A DNA stretch of 64,000 nucleotides from Polaribacter sp. (GTDB lineage Bacteria; Bacteroidota; Bacteroidia; Flavobacteriales; Flavobacteriaceae). Below are positions 56,034 to 64,000 of this stretch, in pieces. The notes beneath the pieces were generated by a model. It saw only the letters and a list, made by a program, of their open reading frames with translations, ran no database searches and had not been told where the DNA came from. The stretch's first letter is position 1. The number at the start of each line of letters is the position of its first letter. The stretch covers positions 86,932-150,931 of the forward strand of contig JAQWOR010000021.1 in assembly GCA_029245785.1 (NCBI GenBank), in the 5' to 3' direction. The translations under genes and the position numbers were made by a program.

Positions 56034-57326
56034 CTACGGGTTCATCAAGTCTTCTATCTCATCGGCTTCAATAGGAATGTTGCGCATCAAATTAAAAGGA
56101 TCTCCTTGTTCTTGAATCACCACATCATCTTCCAAGCGAATTCCAAATCCTTCATCAGGAATGTAAATTCCAGGTTCTACAGTAAAGACCATATTTGCTT
56201 GCATTGGTTCTGTTAACAAACCATAATCATGCGTATCTAGCCCCATGTGATGCGAAGTTCCGTGCATAAAATATTTTTTATAGGCTGGCCAATTTTTGTC
56301 TTCGTTCTGTACATCTGCTTTGTCTAACAAGCCTAAGCCGAGCAATTCTGAAGTCATTATGTTGCCCACTTCTACATGATAATCTGCCCAAATAGTTCCT
56401 GGAACCAATAATTTTGTTGCTTCGTTTTTTACACGATTTACCGCATTATACACTGCTTTTTGTCGGTCCGTAAAACGTCCAGAAACAGGAATTGTACGGG
56501 TCATGTCCGAAGAATAATTGGCGTATTCCGCACCTACATCCAACAAGATTAAATCGCCCGATTTACACTGCTGGTTGTTTTCTATATAATGCAATACATT
56601 GGCATTGTTACCACTAGCAACAATTGGTGTGTAGGCGAATTTTTTAGATCGATTTCTTAAAAATTCATGTATAAATTCTGCTTCAATTTCATATTCCCAA
56701 ACTCCTGGTTTGGTAAAATTTAAAATTCTACGAAAACCTTTTTCAGTGATGTCACAAGCTTGCTGAATTAAATCTAATTCTATTTGATGCTTTACAGAGC
56801 GTAAACGCTGTAAAACAGGGTTGCTTTTTGCTACTGTGTGCGCAGGATACTTTTCTCGCATCCATTTGGTAAAGCGATCTTCTCTGGTTTCTGTTTCTAC
56901 AGAAGCTCTATAATGCTCATTGGTATTAATATATATCGTATCGCATTGTGTCATCAATTCAAAAAACACCTTTTCTAAGTCTTGCAACCAATACACTGTT
57001 TTGATTCCTGCAGTTTTTAACGCAGCTTCTTTGGTTAATTTTGCGCCTTCCCAAACAGCAATATGCTCATTGGTTTCTTTTAAGAATAACACTTCACGAT
57101 GTTCTGGTTTTGGGCTATCAGGAAATAAAACCAAAACACTTTCTTCTTGATCTACACCACTCAAATAAAAAATATCTCTATGCTGTTCAAAAGGCATTGT
57201 ACTATCTGCACTAATTGGATAAATATCATTCGAGTTAAAAACAGCCAAACTCTTTGGCTTCATGTTGGCCATAAAATTTTTTCGATTGGTGATAAATAAG
57301 CTGCTATTTATTGGCGTGTATTTCAT
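56034..57326 (-). CDS. pepP: Xaa-Pro aminopeptidase (M24B)
   Basis: 430 residues. An aminopeptidase-P N-terminal domain, then a pita-bread domain with di-metal ligands in LLDVGAEYANYSSDMTRTIPVSG (Asp, Asp), HGTSHHMGLDTHD (His), FTVEPGIYIP (Glu) and GIRLEDDVVI (Glu). Removes N-terminal residues before proline. No signal peptide. Monocistronic with a TACATTTG -7 box. Confidence 0.94.
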   Translation of the reverse strand: MKYTPINSSLFITNRKNFMANMKPKSLAVFNSNDIYPISADSTMPFEQHRDIFYLSGVDQEESVLVLFPDSPKPEHREVLFLKETNEHIAVWEGAKLTKEAALKTAGIKTVYWLQDLEKVFFELMTQCDTIYINTNEHYRASVETETREDRFTKWMREKYPAHTVAKSNPVLQRLRSVKHQIELDLIQQACDITEKGFRRILNFTKPGVWEYEIEAEFIHEFLRNRSKKFAYTPIVASGNNANVLHYIENNQQCKSGDLILLDVGAEYANYSSDMTRTIPVSGRFTDRQKAVYNAVNRVKNEATKLLVPGTIWADYHVEVGNIMTSELLGLGLLDKADVQNEDKNWPAYKKYFMHGTSHHMGLDTHDYGLLTEPMQANMVFTVEPGIYIPDEGFGIRLEDDVVIQEQGDPFNLMRNIPIEADEIEDLMNP

Positions 57327-57354
57327 GTCTTTACGTCTATTGGTTTAGTCCTGA

Positions 57355-57362
57355 CAAATGTA
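57355..57362 (-). promoter_or_regulatory. -7 box TACATTTG of pepP
   Basis: The minus strand reads TACATTTG, full match to TAnnTTTG, 28 nt upstream of the pepP ATG. The rest of the 312-nt gap to the cold-shock gene is AT-rich with no other feature seen apart from the csp promoter. Confidence 0.45.
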
Positions 57363-57600
57363 GCAATTCTATAGAGAAAAAGTTAGGCGTTTTTTACCCT
57401 TTTTAAAGCGTATAAAGACCTATTCACAGATAAAAAAACCTCTTTTTAGATTAAAAATCAATCTCGAATACTCAGAATAGAAAATAGCACCGAAAAACAA
57501 ATCGCCAGTAAACATTGATTTTCAAAGGGTTATACAGTAGAAAATGAAAAAAAAGATAAAAAAATAATTGTATTATGTCGTTTCTATAAGATTATAATAG

Positions 57601-57608
57601 TACCTTTG
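57601..57608 (+). promoter_or_regulatory. -7 box TACCTTTG of the cold-shock gene
   Basis: TACCTTTGC is a full TAnnTTTG match 30 nt before the ATG. It lies in the region of the over-long track start, which supports the start at 57639. Confidence 0.55.
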
Positions 57609-57638
57609 CGGCTAATATTATTTTTAATTTTTATTACA

Positions 57639-57830
57639 ATGAGTAAAGGTACAGTAAAATTTTTCAATGAATCTAAAGGATTTGGTTTCATCACTGAAGA
57701 AGACAACAACAACGAACATTTTGTACACATTTCTGGATTAATCGATGAGATTAGAGAAGGAGATGAAGTAGAATTTGATTTGCAAGAAGGTAGAAAAGGA
57801 ATGAACGCGGTAAACGTGAAAGTTATCTAA
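57639..57830 (+). CDS. Cold-shock domain protein
   Basis: The start MSKGTVKFFNESKGFGF gives 63 residues. RNP1 (KGFGFI) and RNP2 (FVHIS) are intact. Small OB-fold RNA chaperone that melts mRNA structure, often induced at low temperature. It converges with a DEAD-box RNA helicase across a shared terminator. Confidence 0.95.
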   Translation: MSKGTVKFFNESKGFGFITEEDNNNEHFVHISGLIDEIREGDEVEFDLQEGRKGMNAVNVKVI

Positions 57831-57850
57831 TAAATATACTTTTTTAGTAC

Positions 57851-57884
57851 AAAACGCCTATCAATTAATTTGATAGGCGTTTTT
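57851..57884. terminator. Bidirectional terminator between csp and DEAD-box gene
   Basis: AAAACGCCTATCAA-ttaa-TTTGATAGGCGTTTTT: a strong stem with A/T runs on both sides between convergent genes. Confidence 0.92.
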
Positions 57885-57910
57885 ATTTGACCTCTGTTGA
57901 AGCAGTTCTT

Positions 57911-59182
57911 TTATCTTCTTCTATTTTTATTTCTATTTCTTCCAGAGTTATTTCTGTTCTTATTTTCAGAAGATCCTCCTCTAGACCTTTGTCTTTGAGA
58001 GTTTCTGAAATTTGATTTTTTAGAATTTGGCTTTCCTGGCTCCGTAGTATTATTGGGTTCAAAACCTTCAATAATTTCCGATGCCAATTGTTGTTTCAAC
58101 AATTTTTCAATACCTCTTACATATTCCATTTCTTCAATACAAACTAAAGAAATAGCTTCTCCTTTTGCACCAGCCCTTCCTGTTCTACCAATTCTGTGCA
58201 CATAATCTTCAGGAATGTTCGGCAATTCATAATTGACAACATGTGGCAATAACGGAATATCTAAACCACGTGCTGCGATATCTGTTGCCACCAAAACTCG
58301 TACGTCATTGCTTTTAAACCCTGCTAAAGCTTTGGTTCTTGCTCCTTGACTTTTATTTCCGTGAATGGCTGCTGCAGAAATTTCACTTTGTATTAATTTT
58401 TTAGTCAGCTTATTGGCGCCGTGTTTGGTTCTTGTAAAAATCAATACTTGTTTCCAATTTCCTTCAGAGATTAGCTTGGTAAGTAGCTCGGTCTTTTTAC
58501 CCTTATCTACACGATATATTTTCTGCACTACCTTTTCTGCGGTAGAGTTTTCTGGAGTTGCCTCTACCAAGGCAGGGTTGTGTAAAATACCTCCTGCTAA
58601 CTGCCTAATTTCTTTAGAGAATGTAGCAGAGAATAACAAGTTCTGACGTTTAGAAGGCATTAAACTCATGATTTTTTTGATATCTCTTAAAAAACCCATG
58701 TCTAACATTCTGTCAGCTTCGTCCAATACCAAAATTTCAATTCTTTTTAAAGAAAGTGCGCCTTGACTTTCTAAATCTAACAACCTTCCTGGTGTTGCCA
58801 CCAACACATCAATTCCTTGTCGGATTGTAGCAATTTGTGCCTTGGCTTTTACGCCTCCAAAAACCACCGTAGACCTCATGTTTAAATGGGTACCATATTC
58901 TCTTACATTGTCATATACTTGTGCCGCCAATTCTCTGGTTGGAGTTAAAATCAACGCTCTAATTGGACGATGCCTAGCTTTTTTTGTTGCTTCAAGTATT
59001 TGTAGCATTGGTAAGGTAAATCCTGCTGTTTTTCCTGTTCCTGTTTGAGCAGAAGCCAACACATCTCTTCCTTCTAAAATAAGGGGAATTGCTTTTTCTT
59101 GTATCGGTGATGGGGTTGTGTATCCTTTTTCTTGTACCGCTTTTAATAAAGCGTCTGATAATCCTAATGATTTAAACGACAT
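57911..59182 (-). CDS. DEAD-box ATP-dependent RNA helicase
   Basis: 423 residues. Q motif [13 protein letters not shown], motif [17 protein letters not shown] in [13 protein letters not shown] in FSATFS, and motif [12 protein letters not shown]. The ~50-residue tail is Arg/Asn/Ser-rich ([15 protein letters not shown]), typical of RhlE/CsdA-like RNA-binding tails. Likely acts in ribosome assembly or mRNA decay. Confidence 0.94.
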   Translation of the reverse strand: MSFKSLGLSDALLKAVQEKGYTTPSPIQEKAIPLILEGRDVLASAQTGTGKTAGFTLPMLQILEATKKARHRPIRALILTPTRELAAQVYDNVREYGTHLNMRSTVVFGGVKAKAQIATIRQGIDVLVATPGRLLDLESQGALSLKRIEILVLDEADRMLDMGFLRDIKKIMSLMPSKRQNLLFSATFSKEIRQLAGGILHNPALVEATPENSTAEKVVQKIYRVDKGKKTELLTKLISEGNWKQVLIFTRTKHGANKLTKKLIQSEISAAAIHGNKSQGARTKALAGFKSNDVRVLVATDIAARGLDIPLLPHVVNYELPNIPEDYVHRIGRTGRAGAKGEAISLVCIEEMEYVRGIEKLLKQQLASEIIEGFEPNNTTEPGKPNSKKSNFRNSQRQRSRGGSSENKNRNNSGRNRNKNRRR

Positions 59183-59378
59183 ATATCTATTTTTAAAAAC
59201 AATGCAAACCCTTGTTTTTATATCGCAGCAAATGTACAGCTAATTATCTAAAAAAAAGTGTGTAAATATGGTATCAACGAAAGGCTCATGTCTAGTTAAG
59301 CTTTCTAAAGGAATCGCTACTCTTAAAGAACCTTTAAAATTTTGTTAATTTTTTTATTTCTGATTAGACTTGTTGTAA

Positions 59379-61808
59379 ATTCATCGCTTAAAATCAACTG
59401 ACAAAGGAAAAACATGGGTCAACGTTGGCTTAACAGATTCTCATCATATTGGTAGGATTATCATCAATAAAAACAATCCTAACCAAGTAGTTGTTGGTGT
59501 TATTGGTCATTTGTATTCTTCAAATGCTGAACGTGGAGTTTTTAAAACAACAGATGGTGGAAAAACCTGGAAAAAAACACTTTTTATAAACGAACACACC
59601 GGAATTATTGACATTAGTGCATCTCCTTCCAATTCTTCCATTTTATATGCGGCTTCTTGGGAACGCACTAGAAAAGCGTGGGATTTTGACGGCGACGGCA
59701 GTGGTTCTGCAATTTACAAAAGTACAGATGCTGGAACTAGTTGGACAAAAATAACGGGCAAAGGAAAAGGATTTCCTTCAAATAATGGTGTTGGTAGAAT
59801 TGGTTTGGCAGCTTTTAATGACAATATCGTCTACGCATTTTTAGACAATCAAAACAGAAGGCCGGTAACTCCTAAGAAAAAACAAACGGGAATTCAAAAA
59901 GATGACTTTAAAACAATGACGGTGGCTGATTTTATGAACTTAGACAATACCGCCCTAAATAAGTACCTAAAAAGCAATCGTTTTGCTAAAAAAGAAACGG
60001 CAGTAACTGTAAAGGCTTCTGTAAAAAGTGGAAAGATCAAGCCGCTTCATTTGGCCTCTTATTTAGAAGATGCCAATTCTAAATTGTTCAATTCTCCAGT
60101 AATTGGAGCAGAAGTATATAAATCTACAAATGGCGGAAAAACCTGGAAAAAAACACATACAAATTATTTAGACGGCGTATATAGTTCTTATGGTTATTAT
60201 TTCGGAATTATAGGGGTTAGTAACAGCAATCAAAACAACATTTATATTGGAGGTGTTCCGTTGTTAAAATCAGACAATGGCGGAAAAACTTTTACCTCAA
60301 TAGGAAAAAGCAATGTACATTCAGATCATCAAGCGCTTTGGGTACATCCAACGATACCTGGGCATATCATTAACGGAAATGATGGTGGAATCAATATTAC
60401 CTACGATGATGGAAAAAACTGGACCAAAAACAACTCACACGCAGTAGGGCAATTTTATTCGGTAAACATAGATCATAAAAAGCCATACAATGTATATGGC
60501 GGCTTACAAGACAATGGCGTTTGGTATGGACCAAGCACCTATCAAGCCTCTAAAAGATGGGAAGGCAGCGGTAGCTATCCATACAAAAGCATTGGTGGCG
60601 GAGATGGCATGCAAGTGCAAATAGACAACCGAGATAACGTTACGGTCTATTCAGGTTCTCAATTTGGTTACTATTATCGGGTCAATTTAAAAACAGGAAA
60701 GCGCCTTTCTATTCATCCAAAACATGAGCTTGGAGATGCTCCTTATCGTTACAATTGGCAAACTCCTATTTTATTATCTCCCCACAATCAAGATATTTTA
60801 TACATGGGCGCTAATAAATTATTGCGTTCTATGGATCAAGGAGCTACTTTTCAAGTAATTTCTAACGATTTAACAACAGGTGGGAAAAAAGGAAATGTTC
60901 CTTATGGTACCTTAACAAGCATTTCTGAAAGTCCACTGCAATTTGGACTGATTTATACGGGTTCTGATGATGGCTTGATTCATATAACAAAAGATGGCGG
61001 TAGCTCTTGGAAAAACATCACAGGAGCCTTGCCAAAAAATTTATGGGTAAGTAGAGTTATTGCCTCTAAGCATCACAAAAACAGAATATATGCAACCTTA
61101 AACGGAATGCGTTTTGATGATTTTACAAGCTATGTTTTTGCCTCTGACAATTACGGAAAAACCTGGAAAAATATTGGGAGCACAATTCCTACATCTGCCG
61201 TAAATGTGATTCGTGAAGATGAAGAAAACGATGCTGTTTTGTATGTAGGTACTGACAATGGCTTGTATGTTTCTTTAAACAATGGAGCTTCTTGGAATGC
61301 CTTTACAAAAGGATTGCCAAATGTGGCAGTTCATGATATTGTGATACAACCACAAGCCAAAGAATTGGTTGTAGGAACCCACGGTAGAAGTATTTACAAG
61401 GCAGATATTTCTGTATTGCACAACTTTAAGGAATACCAACATAAAGCCCTTCACCTTTTCAATATTTCAACCATTCGTCATTCATCAAGATGGGGCAATT
61501 CTTGGAGCCAGTGGTCACAACCAAACCTTCCAAAATTAAAGCTCTCTATCTATTCGAGTGCTCCTAAAAAAGCAAGCGTTTCTGTGTTTTCTAACACTGT
61601 AAAAGTAACTTCATTTACCGCTGAACTAAACAAAGGGTTTTCATTTATAAACTATGATCTTTCCATGTCTAAAAAAGGAAGGAAAGCTTATTTGAAAGCA
61701 AACCCTAAAACAAAATTGAAAGCGGGTAAAAATGGGGTGTATTATTTGCCAAAAGGAAACTATACCGTAAAAATTGGAGCTATAAAACAGCCGTTTGAAA
61801 TAAAGTAA
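59379..61808 (+). pseudogene. 5'-truncated BNR/VPS10-type Asp-box repeat protein
   Basis: The frame is open from a TAA at 59376 to 61808 (809 codons). It contains no ATG before the TTG at 59511 used by the track, yet the codons upstream of that TTG (STDKGKTWVNVGLTDSHHIGRI) are clearly family sequence. About ten Asp-box motifs (TTDGGKTW, STDAGTSW, TKDGGSSW) mark sialidase/sortilin-like propellers. Family members are exported and begin with a signal peptide and first blades, which are missing here. The gene has probably lost its 5' end and is silent, unless assembly removed it. Confidence 0.75.
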
Positions 61809-61832
61809 ATTACGATTGTTCAGTTATTGATT

Positions 61833-62055
61833 CCCCGATAGCCATCGGGATAGTTTTAATTACTGAGATTGCTTCTCTTTGCTCGCAATGATAACTATCT
61901 AATGAACACATACTGGAAACGCGATACAATCGCACACCAGCAATGAGGGTGCTCTTGTTTTTTAGTTATTGGTTACTGATCACTGCTTACTGAGTACTGA
62001 CTTTGTTTTTCTCCTTGCCGGCTTTACTTGCCGCAAGTCAGGAGGCAGGTTGGTC
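61833..62055. repeat. Cluster of repeat fragments upstream of sdhC
   Basis: The 370-nt gap before sdhC contains TCCCCGATagccATCGGGA (61833-61850), GAGATTGCTTCTCTTTGCTCGCAATGA (61866-61892), ACTGATCACTGCTTACTGAGTACTGA (about 61974-62000) and CCTTGCCGGC...GGAGGCAGGTTGG (about 62013-62053). These resemble several common Bacteroidota intergenic repeats. No gene was found here. Confidence 0.6.
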
Positions 62056-62124
62056 TATTTTCTTGTTTCATATTTATCAATTATTTAAACGCGTTCTAAA
62101 TACTTTAGAAAACAAAAAAGTTGT

Positions 62125-62155
62125 TTGCTCAAACAACTCAATAGGCGTAGATTTG
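62125..62155 (+). promoter_or_regulatory. Promoter of the sdh operon
   Basis: TTG (62125-62127), a 20-nt spacer, then TAGATTTG (62148-62155). Both boxes and the spacing fit the Bacteroidota housekeeping promoter. The ATG follows at 62179. The track start (a TTG at 62125) is this -33 box. Confidence 0.75.
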
Positions 62156-62178
62156 TACTAATTTTTAACAAACAAAAA

Positions 62179-62838
62179 ATGAGCGGATTATTATCTTCAT
62201 CGATAGCAAGAAAGTTTGCAATGGCACTTTCGGCACTTTTCTTAGTCTTTTTTCTCTTAATACATGTAAGTGTAAACCTGTTATCGGTTTTTAGCGAAGA
62301 GGTATTTAATACCGCTTCCCACTTTATGGGAACAAACCCATTGGTGCAATTTGCGCTACAACCTGTGTTAATTTTTGGAGTTGTTTTTCATTTTGTACTA
62401 GGCTTTGTCTTAGAATTAAAAAACAGAAAAGCGGTAGGAATTAAGTATGCACAAAACAACGGAGCAGCAAACTCTACTTGGATGAGCAGAAATATGATTT
62501 ATTCTGGATTGGCAATTTTAGCATTCATCGTATTGCATTTTATCGATTTTTGGATTCCTGAATTAAAATACAAATATATAGATGTATTGCCCGAAAATCC
62601 GCATCGCTATTTTGAAGAATTACAGCATAAATTTATTTCTCCATGGAGAGTTGGCGCTTATATAATTGCCTTTGTGTTTTTAGCATTGCATTTATTACAC
62701 GGATTCAACTCTGCATTTCAATCGATGGGGCTTAACAATGCCTATACAAAAAGCTTTAAAAAATGTGCAAACGGATATGCAATTCTCGTTCCAGCATTGT
62801 TCATTTTTATTGCACTGTTTCACCATTTCAATCACTAA
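62179..62838 (+). CDS. sdhC: Succinate dehydrogenase cytochrome b subunit
   Basis: The start MSGLLSSSIARKFAMALSALFL gives 219 residues. About five membrane helices with His residues in helices (HFVLGFVLEL, IVLHFIDFW, LHLLHGFNSAFQSMG) fit the di-haem cytochrome b of Bacteroidota/epsilon-type SdhC. Anchors SdhAB and passes electrons to menaquinone. 6 nt before sdhA. Confidence 0.94.
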   Translation: MSGLLSSSIARKFAMALSALFLVFFLLIHVSVNLLSVFSEEVFNTASHFMGTNPLVQFALQPVLIFGVVFHFVLGFVLELKNRKAVGIKYAQNNGAANSTWMSRNMIYSGLAILAFIVLHFIDFWIPELKYKYIDVLPENPHRYFEELQHKFISPWRVGAYIIAFVFLALHLLHGFNSAFQSMGLNNAYTKSFKKCANGYAILVPALFIFIALFHHFNH

Positions 62839-62844
62839 ACTAGT

Positions 62845-64000
62845 ATGGCTACATTAGATTCTAAAGTTCCTAAAGGTCCTATAAAAGACAAATGGACAAC
62901 CTATAAAGACAAAATCAATCTTGTAAATCCTGCAAACAAGCGAAATATCGACATTATTGTAGTTGGAACAGGTTTAGCAGGAGGTTCTGCCGCTGCAACC
63001 TTAGCAGAGTTAGGATACAATGTAAAAGCATTTGCCTACCAAGATTCTCCTCGTAGAGCACATTCAATTGCAGCACAAGGAGGTATCAATGCTGCAAAAA
63101 ACTATATGGGCGATGGAGATTCTAACTATCGTTTATTTTATGACACCGTAAAAGGAGGCGATTACCGCTCTCGAGAAGCCAACGTACATCGATTGGCAGA
63201 AGTTTCAGGAAACATCATTGATCAATGTGTAGCACAAGGAGTTCCTTTTGCTCGTGATTATGGTGGCTTGCTAGACAACCGTTCATTTGGAGGCGTATTG
63301 GTTTCTAGAACTTTCTATGCGAAAGGGCAAACCGGACAACAATTATTGTTAGGTGCTTATTCTGCCATGAACCGTCAAATTGCTCGTGGTAAAATTGAAA
63401 TGTTCAATCGCCATGAAATGTTAGACGTGGTACTTGTTGATGGGAAAGCCCGTGGAATTATTACACGAAACCTTATTACTGGAGAAATTGAACGCCATGC
63501 TGCACACGCTGTAGTAATTGCTACTGGAGGATACGGAAATGTTTATTTCTTATCTACAAATGCCATGTGATCTAACGCAACTGCTGCTTGGAAAATACAT
63601 AAAAAAGGTGCCTTTTTTGCAAACCCTTGTTATACGCAAATTCACCAAACCTGTATTCCACGTTCAGGAGATTATCAATCGAAATTAACATTGATGTCTG
63701 AATCATTACGTAACGACGGACGTATTTGGGTTCCAAAAAACATGGAAGATGTTTTGGCCATTAGAGAAGGTCGTAAAAAACCAACGGACTTATCAGAAGA
63801 ACAAAGAGATTATTACTTAGAAAGAAGATATCCTGCATTTGGGAACTTAGTACCAAGATATGTAGCATCAAGAGCAGCAAAAGAAAGATGTGATGCTGGT
63901 TTTGGAGTAAATAAAACAGGAGAGGCGGTATATTTAGATTTCACTTCAGCAATCCAAAGATATGGAAAACAAGAGGCGGCAATTGCACGAATTGAAAACC
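62845..64000 (+). pseudogene. sdhA: Succinate dehydrogenase flavoprotein subunit with in-frame TGA, 3' end outside window
   Basis: The FAD-binding start [21 protein letters not shown] and the covalent-FAD His in [15 protein letters not shown] are present. The frame runs to a TGA at 63568-63570, within STNAM[17 protein letters not shown] where the family has Gly (NAMGSN). The same frame then continues with typical SdhA sequence ([51 protein letters not shown]) to the end of the window. A single G-to-T change in GGA explains it. SdhA is normally needed for the aerobic TCA cycle, so a base-call error is as likely as a real mutation. Confidence 0.85.

Noticed and set aside
59511-59513. TTG as the real start of the BNR/VPS10-type gene
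   Set aside because: Family-like codons continue upstream of it, and a start here would give an exported-type protein without signal peptide.
63568-63570. TGA recoded as glycine (as in SR1/Gracilibacteria)
   Set aside because: TGA is used as a normal stop in this window, for example at the end of leuC and in ilv leader 2. No other internal TGA-for-Gly was seen.

Overview
The window is about 64 kb of AT-rich chromosome from a member of the Bacteroidota, almost certainly a marine-type Flavobacteriaceae (Polaribacter/Tenacibaculum-like). The evidence is: the gene order acpP-fabF-rnc-IPExxxVDY-pyk; an N-acyl arginine pathway with an ArgF'-type transcarbamylase; a SufABCD-SufS system; Bacteroidota lipoproteins; and many -7 boxes of the Bacteroidota type TAnnTTTG. 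No rRNA, tRNA, CRISPR array, prophage or plasmid functions were seen. The one recognisable mobile-element gene is a REP-associated tyrosine transposase (RAYT). Most of the content is housekeeping.

Layout. 1-7.0 kb: the 3' end of a hypothetical gene, a thioredoxin-fold lipid/periplasm protein, yraN and an LD-carboxypeptidase, metG, and a helical hypothetical protein. 7.1-11.5 kb: leuACDB operon, closed by a strong terminator. 11.5-20.6 kb: a nine-gene arginine operon on the minus strand, read as GNAT-argG-argC-proC-argD-argF'-argB-argE-argH. 20.9-30.1 kb: the isoleucine/valine operon on the minus strand, read as ilvD-ilvB-ilvN-ilvC-ilvA-gapN. 30.1-36 kb: a short ssb, a zinc-ribbon protein, a CBS protein, an M28 membrane peptidase and pyk. 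36-39.8 kb: rnc, fabF, acpP, purN and RNase H. 39.9-46.8 kb: the suf iron-sulfur genes, split by a serine hydrolase. 46.9-51.3 kb: a four-lipoprotein operon with an MbnH-like di-heme peroxidase and MbnP. 51.4-59.2 kb: thiL, an alpha/beta hydrolase, RAYT, brnQ, a PepSY protein, pepP, a cold-shock protein and a DEAD-box helicase. 59.4-64 kb: a 5'-truncated BNR/VPS10-type protein, then sdhC and an sdhA with an internal stop.

The most notable finding lies in the ilv leader, which the ORF track does not show. On the minus strand between ssb and ilvD there are two consecutive short leader ORFs packed with Ile/Val/Leu codons. Each is followed by its own intrinsic terminator. The second has a perfect 9-nt antiterminator complement that overlaps the leader stop codon. 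This reads as two ribosome-mediated attenuators in series controlling the whole ilv operon. No such leader precedes leuA.

A second theme is palindromic repeats. At least eight short palindromes or palindrome fragments of several families lie between or inside genes. One is an in-frame insert in metG. One touches the argH start. One, next to RAYT, forms the N-terminal codons of an alpha/beta hydrolase. Two genes look damaged: the BNR/VPS10 gene has lost its 5' end, and sdhA carries GGA to TGA in an otherwise intact frame, which may be a sequence error.
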